Shown here: positions 58,575 through 64,000 of the stretch, piece by piece
How the letters are laid out: the number at the start of each line of letters is the position of its first letter
How positions within the stretch are numbered: the first letter of the stretch is position 1
From: Spirometra erinaceieuropaei
Taxonomy: Eukaryota > Platyhelminthes > Cestoda > Diphyllobothriidea > Diphyllobothriidae
Direction: 5' to 3'
Assembly (NCBI GenBank): GCA_902702965.1
Contig: CACRXP010000561.1
Location: forward strand, 216,796 to 280,795
DNA length: 64,000 nt
Program-made: the position numbers and the translations under genes
Notes under the pieces: generated by a model
Database searches by the model: none
Seen by the model: the letters and a program-made list of their open reading frames with translations, nothing else
What the model was told of the DNA's origin: nothing

Positions 58575-59764
58575 CTCCTGTCCAACTAACTCCGTCTTCC
58601 ACGACCTTTACTTCGGAAGGTCTGTGCGTGTTCGTCTGTCCCATTGCACTGCAGCGAGCAGATTTAAGTTTGCCGCACTGATAGCTTACAAGGAATTTAC
58701 ACGTTAACCGTTCATGGGAAATTGTCCTTTTAAAGCGCCCTCCGCTAACAAAAGATTAGAAACTCTCTGTGTAGGCAACGAGTGTCAAACCAAGACTCAG
58801 TCTCTGTCGCCTACGACTGGCCCGCCACCTACTTGCTTTGACGTAACTGGACGACAAATTACTAACCAAGTGTGATAATTCGTGGTCCAGTTTTTTCGCC
58901 TAGCTGGAACAGGAAATTTAGTTGGGGAGGAGGGGTCGGGGGATACGGACAGCGTACCCGGACATTAATAGTCACCTTGAAAGTTATAATCATATGTGCA
59001 TTGCATCTCAGCTTGTGGACGCCAATTGTTAGCCTCCGATGTTAAAGAGGAGGGAGGGTTTCAAATCAAACACACAAAGTGTCCGGCCGACTAAATTACT
59101 TAGGTCAGCACCGCGTTGCTGCCTGTGTTAGTGCTTTAGCGGAATTTTACTCGGCAGGCGCAGGATTATTGGACGCATTTGAATGTGAGCTCCCCAATCC
59201 AGAAAATAATTATGCCTGACGAAGCAAGATGTTCCGACGTCGAGAAGTTTGCCAGATCAAAAGTCGGGGATAAACGCAGTCAGTTGGGGTGTTTACTGCA
59301 GCGAGGCACCGACGGTGAGAGTCCCGCCAAGCCAAGACATAGGCACTGCTATTGTCAGCCCCGGCGCTAGGCGCGTGCATGCGCCAGAGTGTTTACCGAC
59401 TGCAACCAGTGCTTTAGGCCCACAGTATTGATCGACGTCTCGGCAATGACAAGAGTCAAGCTGAGTCACCTGGGGCGCCAGCAGAGGGAAGTCTTGTCGC
59501 TATCGCCACTCCAAATAGACCTTTACGTGCACTTTCCGCTCAGCGTTAAAGTTCCATTGCAGGTAAATATCAATCGTTTTATCGATCGCATGAATTGGAT
59601 GTCTGCTGCATGGTTTGAGGAGCTAAGACGCTCATGTGACCGCTGTTAACACAGGCAGATAATAAAGCGACATCATTGATAACCGGAGGGGCGGAATGCT
59701 AAAGATAAGAAGGAAAAAATAAAGAGAAGGCAATGACGAAAAAAATAAGAAGAGAAGGGGGAAT
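58575..59764. other. No recognisable feature
   Basis: Open frames up to 86 codons without a recognisable domain. Confidence 0.4.
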
Positions 59765-59793
59765 AAGAAGAAGAAGAAGAAGAAGAAGAAGAG
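59765..59793 (+). repeat. (AAG)n microsatellite
   Basis: About nine AAG units within a wider purine-rich tract (59,700-59,795). Confidence 0.95.
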
Positions 59794-60725
59794 GGACTTG
59801 TTTCGCAAAAGGAAAGCACGATCAGCGTCGTGCGAGATGCCTGTTTTGTCAGGACCAAGTGCTGGCCGACTGCACTCCAGGGTGTCCGAGCAATCTCGCT
59901 CTCTGTCGTGCAAAAAGCTGACTACAGTAAGTGTCTAGGCGAGCAGGCCGGGTCACATGATACCGAGCCCACTAAGTCCGAGATCCACGACTAAATGTAA
60001 TAACATCATCGGTTCTGCCTGATAGATGCGTTAGTCAGTTTAGTATGGCGTAAGAGGTCTCACTTACACGAATTTCCGCGGGACAGGAATTCCTCTCTGG
60101 TTCTCGATCGTTTCCACGACTCAACAAAGGTCCAGATCTTCCTAAAGGCTTTTGGCACTAGAACCTGCAGTCGTCCAGGACAAAATGCGCGGCAGAAAAA
60201 TTTTCGACATTTGAACTAACATCATAATGGCTTTATTCTTTATTTCTTTCCCCAAATTATACCTTTTTTTAAGAAAACTAACTGTGATTATTTGGTGAGG
60301 AAATTTCATTCGCTTGGCGAATTCCAAGGAAAATCTGGAAAAAAAGGTTTAACGTTAGGAGTTAATCTAATTCTCCCGTGTGTTGTTTATCTGCATGGTA
60401 AAACGGATTTCCACCACAAGGACGTGGTAATTGCCTTGAAGTGTATCCGGCTCACAATAACTTTCTTGGACGCTTCATCTTCATCATCGTGTTTACTTTC
60501 TTTCAGCAGGAGGACCAATTATCCCGTCGTTTTATTTTAGCATTTTGGATCACGTTTTGCACGACTATTTGTCAAATAGGGCTTATTTTGTGCACAGGAA
60601 AATACTGCCTGCGACTTGTAAGCGGATATCCCGCTAGCCAGCGCATACAGACCGCATGGAACATAGCACGGGGGAAAGAAAATACCCTTTATTTAATATT
60701 TTTTGTTTATTTTATATTTCATAGA
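59794..60725. other. No recognisable feature
   Basis: No supported gene; a 132-codon plus frame (60,441-60,839) runs into the tRNA-like repeat and is probably not coding. Confidence 0.4.
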
Positions 60726-60734
60726 TGTTTTGGC

Positions 60735-60943
60735 GGATTTGCAATAATTCATATTGACCCAACTGTGAAAAACTCGGCGCCTCGGTGGGATTCGAATCCA
60801 CGCAGTAAAGGGAAAGCTTTAGTACAGCCAACGTTCTAACCACTTGAGCTACGAGGCCCCACCGGACGACGCGAGTTTAATCACATTTAGGTCAAGTTAC
60901 CCGCCCAACCTACTGCAACGTCTGGAATCCACCAAATCTCAAG
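60735..60943 (-). repeat. tRNA-like repeat family B, copy 2
   Basis: Minus strand: GATTAAACTCGCGTCGTCCG, GGGCCTCGTAGCTCAAGTGG (A box), CGTTGGCTGTACTAAAGC, GGATTCGAATCCCACCGAGG (B box), CGCCGAGTTTTTCACAGTTG, GGTCAATATGAAT. It resembles a complete tRNA-like unit with added flanks, but lacks a proper acceptor stem. Confidence 0.8.
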
Positions 60944-61055
60944 TCGTTAGAGCGTTGGCTGTACTAAAGCCTTCCCCTTACTGCATGTGTTCGAATACCA
61001 TCGAGACGCCGAGTTTTTCACAGTTGGGTCAATATGAATTATTCAGAACCTGCTA
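60944..61055 (+). repeat. tRNA-like repeat family B, copy 3 (inverted to copy 2)
   Basis: Begins inside the A box (CTCAAGTCGTTAGAGCGTTG), then GCTGTACTAAAGCC, GTGTTCGAATACCATCGAG, CGCCGAGTTTTTCACAGTTG. It starts exactly where the 5' flank of copy 2 ends, forming a head-to-head pair. Confidence 0.8.
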
Positions 61056-61149
61056 AAATATATATGAATTAAGTGAGCCTAGTAGTTATCTGGTGGATTC
61101 TAGGTGAATTACTTAGAAAATTCTGCCTGGGCAGTCAACGTACTGTATC

Positions 61150-61290
61150 AGATTTGGTAGATTCCAGACGTCGCAGTAGGTTGAGCGGATAACTCGACCC
61201 AAATGCGATTAAACTCGCGTCGTCCGGCTGGGCTTCGTAGCTCAAGAGGCGCCGAGTTTTTCACAGTTGGGTCAATGTGAAGTACTTAAT
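61150..61290 (+). repeat. tRNA-like repeat family B, copy 4, tRNA body deleted
   Basis: The 5' flank (gatttggtagattccagacg ... attaaactcgcgtcgtccgg) is the inverse of 60,866-60,943. CTTCGTAGCTCAAG is then fused to AGGCGCCGAGTTTTTCACAG, removing the anticodon and T arms. Confidence 0.8.
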
Positions 61291-61600
61291 ATTTATTTAA
61301 TATACCGATGCAATTCTGTGTGCCTCTTCGCTCTTCAACTGACAGAAGAACTTGTAAAACTGAATTTGGAAGTTAGTAGAGGCAACGTTTTCGCAGCGCG
61401 CACGTTTGTAGATAGTGGAAGGAACTTCGATTTCCAACTTTGTGCTTTTGAAAGAATTTCATCAGTAGCGAATCCGTGGCTTTGGTAGCCAGGACATAAA
61501 TGGGGAGATTTTCAAAACGACAGGAAGGTGAGAGGTGGTTATGCATTCGCACCTGATGGACATAATACTGTTAGGGGTGAGGGTAAGTGATTAGGGTTCG
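61291..61600. other. No recognisable feature
   Basis: A 73-codon plus frame (61,267-61,488) has no recognisable domain. Confidence 0.4.
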
Positions 61601-61810
61601 GAGTTAGGGCAACTATTCCTCAACCACCCAAAATACAACCGCGCGTACCCAATAGCTTTCCTTTTGCATACAAATACTCGACCTCGTCGCCTGGGTGTTT
61701 CCCGGCCCCACTTGTAATAACCCCTATCACCACCGATCCCGTATTACAAGCAGCTGGAGTCTTTTTACCTCGGGTGTGGCCACACAACCACATCTGACCG
61801 AAAGGAATTC
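61600..61810 (+). repeat. Interspersed repeat shared with 51.3 kb, copy 2
   Basis: See 51,270-51,490. Preceded by ggggtgagggtaagtgattagggtt; a similar GGTTAGGGT phrase lies shortly after the first copy (about 51,612-51,622). Confidence 0.8.
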
Positions 61811-62193
61811 GGAGAGCAGAAGGTGCTCTGTACGTTACGCTACAGGTTAATAAAACGACTGAAATTCTCCATCTTAATGAATTCCTCAGAATAACACACT
61901 TGTCAGATGAAATTGCTGTCCTTAATTTCTGCTGTTGAAAAGTAAAAATGATTTTACAGTTGCTAATATAAAATGTTCGCTTATGACGGCGAAAAAATGC
62001 AAAGGCGTGCACAAAAATGCAGAAACCACATAATTGTCATTCACACCTATTTCGCGGCGAGCGGGTAGGTTAGACATCGGTGGAGGGCAAGGCGTAAGAG
62101 AGCGAGAGAGAGAGAGATCAACAAAGCATCAAAAATGCCCAGAGGCGAGGGGATGGGGAGGACGACAGGAGAAATGCGTATGGCATAGGTTGG
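61811..62193. other. No recognisable gene; short GA-rich run
   Basis: gagagcgagagagagagaga at about 62,098-62,120 is a simple repeat. Nothing else recognised. Confidence 0.4.
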
Positions 62194-62692
62194 TCAGGTT
62201 GGGGGTGAAATTGGACGCCTAGTAGTCAAGAGCATCTCGATGGGATCGAAGACGAGAAGATCACCGGAGGAGCTGTCAATGGTAACCAGTGTGGGCAGAA
62301 GACGCTGTCCCGTTTCCAGACTTGACACTCTGCCTACAAAAAGTCGACTTCGCAGCGGACAGCCATGGTAGTCTGCGTGGCCGGGTGAGTCAAAGACCTG
62401 CAGGACACGACAGCGAAAGAGCTCCAGTTGGGAGGGCTCGCCGGAAGCTGACTTAACTGACGACTGCATCATAGCGGGCCGAGAGCCGGCAGTGACTGCG
62501 CCGCCGGCGACATGGGGACGCGATTGGCCAGTCTCGGAGCGGGCGAATGGCCAAACGCAGAGACGATCGGAAAGGCCGGAGAGAACACTGCCATCTGCGG
62601 ACCAGCAGAGACGCAGGAGCCAGGAACCACCAGCGCTGGGCGCGTCAGAGGAGAAGCTGCGACGATGCCAAAATGCCGACCGATCGGGGTTC
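62194..62692 (-). CDS. Possible exon of a WD40-repeat protein
   Basis: The minus strand has a pyrimidine-rich tract ending TTTTGTTTTCTGCCACAG immediately before 62,692, a good 3' splice site, followed by about 165 open codons to a TGA at 62,196-62,194. The translation contains SWLLRLCWSADGSVLSGLSD followed by RLCVWPF, which fits a WD40 strand pattern (L-WS-DG-L-SG-SD-VW), and VTIDSSSGDLLVFD, resembling a second, imperfect blade. Composition is GC-richer than the flanks. It could be a last exon or end earlier at a donor I cannot place (a CAG/GTCTTT site near 62,396 is weak). No neighbouring exon was found on this strand, and I cannot name the protein. The frame entered from the acceptor has one base of the split codon. 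Confidence 0.42.
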
Positions 62693-62886
62693 CTGTGGCA
62701 GAAAACAAAAGCAGACAAAAAACACACGATCAAGTTGAAGTTGTTTGGTTTCCTTGCCTGATCTCGACGATGCCGCCGAATCGACATTAAAAGTTGGCAA
62801 AAAACGCGTGAGGAATACCAATATGCCCTCGGTCGGCAGCAAATATAACCGGAATCCTACGGGGTGAAAATCCGCACCTAGACGTA

Positions 62887-63103
62887 CAGTAGGTGGGCAA
62901 ACTCACGAAATATCAGCCTAAAATACGAAATGCGTTTTCGTTCCAGGATTAAGCTGCGTTGAAAAACTAATCAGTTCGAACGAACTTCCTTCCGGCTGTA
63001 TGCAAAAATCTATACTCTGTAAAAAATGGCTACTCATGAAGCATGCAGTTTTCTCATTGATTTCCGATGCGCGAGCAAATTCAATTATATTACATAGAAA
63101 ACA
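62887..63103. repeat. Foldback repeat, left arm truncated by PLE
   Basis: Starts TA/CAGTAGGTGGGCAAACTCAC, runs through the left arm to attacatagaaaacatg and stops at about 63,103, where PLE coding sequence begins. Confidence 0.88.
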
Positions 63104-63919
63104 TGTTATCCCAAGTCTTTCATACGCAAGTGTCTGAAGAAGCCCCACCCTGAGCGGTCGGAAGGAGAAAACCCGAAATTTTGGCTCACAATCCCTTATG
63201 TGAAAAACGTGTCAGAGGCGACGGCAAGAATCCTGAAGCCTTTCGGGATCGTAGTGGCTCACAAGCCAGAGTCAGCAATCAGACAGCAAATAATGAGGCC
63301 CAAAGACCCGCTACCGGTGACAGAACAATCAGCGGTGGTCTACAGCATAACATGCCAAAACTGTGATGCAAGGTATGTTGGTGAAACGGGCAAACGTCTT
63401 GGCACAAGATTGCATGAGCACCAGCTTGCAATCAACCGCAAGGACAAGCTGTCTATGGTTTATGGCCACGTCAAACAGCAGAACCACAATTTCGCCTTTG
63501 AAAAGGCAAGGGTAATCGGCCGAGCCAATGATAAGATGGCCAGACTGATGCTCGAAAGTTGGTCCTCGACTGGCACACTCAACAGAGCCATAGATCTGCA
63601 TCCCGCCTATCAGGCGCCACCCACAAGGCTCGAGTCAGTGCGGACAAGGCCATCAGGACAGTCGAGCAAAGTGACGCGTGGCCGACAGCCGAGTTCGGCA
63701 GAAAGTGGGAGAGAAGCCGGCCGGGGGTCATGTGACCAGCATGGGACGCCACCTCACCGCGACGCCCACGAGGCTGAGATCAACTCACATGAGCCCCAAC
63801 AACTGATCAGTCCGTTGAGTGACGAGGGGGAGGCCGACAAGCATGCGGGCTCGCCAACAATTACGATGGCCGCAAAGGGGTCATTAGTGGCAGGAGCCCA
63901 CCGGCGGTCAATCGTGTAG
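63104..63919 (+). pseudogene. 5'-truncated PLE with long open GIY-YIG frame (third PLE group)
   Basis: An uninterrupted frame runs from 63,098 (just after a TAG at 63,095-63,097) to the TAG at 63,917-63,919. It starts in the end of the RT (CYPKSFIRKCLKKPHPE, equivalent to NGYPRNFVDRCIRKR at 26.2 kb), continues with FWLTIPYVKNVSEATARILK and AIRQQIMRPKDPLPV, then the GIY-YIG domain (SAVVYSITCQNC; ARYVGETGKRLGTRLHEHQ; LMLESWSSTG) and a long hydrophilic tail. Catalytic-type Tyr, Gly-Glu and Arg positions look intact. There is no natural start codon (a GTG at 63,200 is only the first alternative start). It is a 5'-truncated insertion into a foldback repeat, and its 3' end may run past the window. 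Confidence 0.85.
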
Positions 63920-64000
63920 AGATCAACGCTAATTGGCGGCGAACGGGCAGGTCAGAGTTCGTGCCTCGCGCACGGATATAATACCAGGCCGGTATCAAGG
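63920..64000 (+). other. Possible PLE 3' untranslated end
   Basis: GC-rich sequence after the stop. No terminal repeat like that at 24.6 kb is visible before the window ends. Confidence 0.3.

Noticed and set aside
60773..60862. Functional tRNA gene
   Set aside because: A and B boxes are present, but there is no acceptor-stem pairing or standard arm lengths, and several defective copies exist; it is a tRNA-derived repeat.
1..64000. CRISPR arrays, operons or prokaryotic defence systems
   Set aside because: No regularly spaced repeats or bacterial-type genes; all evidence points to a eukaryotic repeat-rich region.

Overview
This is an anonymous stretch of animal (metazoan) nuclear genome that is gene-poor and saturated with transposable-element debris. 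Several Penelope-like elements (PLEs) with GIY-YIG endonucleases, tRNA-headed SINE-like repeats, an intron acceptor and a 52-N scaffold gap all point to a eukaryotic draft assembly. The PLE types resemble those common in parasitic flatworms, so a platyhelminth (tapeworm or fluke) is my best guess. That is inference from element types, not from a marker gene. No operons, prokaryotic genes, rRNA genes or intact host genes are visible.

Layout. At 0.67-2.1 kb lies an old PLE relic on the minus strand, followed at 2.15-2.32 kb by a degenerate member of a hammerhead-containing repeat. An N-gap flanked by a perfect 141-bp palindrome is at 2.94-3.28 kb. From 4.9 to 18.9 kb the sequence is AT-rich and carries copies of a ~1-kb foldback repeat plus one tRNA-Arg-like SINE. 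A cluster of PLE fragments in opposite orientations occupies 19.2-21.9 kb. The best-preserved element is the PLE at 24.6-27.0 kb, with RT and GIY-YIG domains, inverted terminal repeats, an 8-bp target duplication and hammerhead motifs in both ends; it is dead through a frameshift and a YVDD to YVDV change. From 27.6 to 52 kb there are many more foldback copies, two miniature PLE derivatives that kept the ends and part of the GIY-YIG region but lost the RT (32.5 and 41.6 kb), one SINE, a possible LINE tail (36 kb) and a ~390-bp direct repeat flanking a foldback copy (37.3/38.9 kb). From 52 to 58 kb the sequence is more GC-rich and built from mosaic repeats: another PLE lineage, SINEs and a Tc1/mariner-like transposase relic. 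At 58.1-58.6 kb sits a compact 461-bp insertion with a 12-bp target duplication, a perfect 82-bp inverted repeat and a candidate hammerhead ribozyme. At 60.7-61.3 kb there is a second tRNA-like repeat family. One possible host exon (WD40-like, minus strand) is at 62.2-62.7 kb, and a PLE endonuclease reading frame lies at 63.1-63.9 kb.

How the parts relate. Three PLE groups have left fragments here, and PLE copies twice landed inside foldback copies (32.5 and 63.1 kb), so the foldbacks at those sites are older. The foldback repeats carry no transposase. Their CAGTAGGTGGGC-type ends flanked by TA suggest Tc1/mariner-type mobilisation, and a relic of such a transposase lies at 56.4-57.0 kb, although no direct link is shown. 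The most interesting signals are the hammerhead-ribozyme folds: one set in the PLE ends, where hammerheads are known, and another in the short 461-bp element and its diverged relative near the window start.
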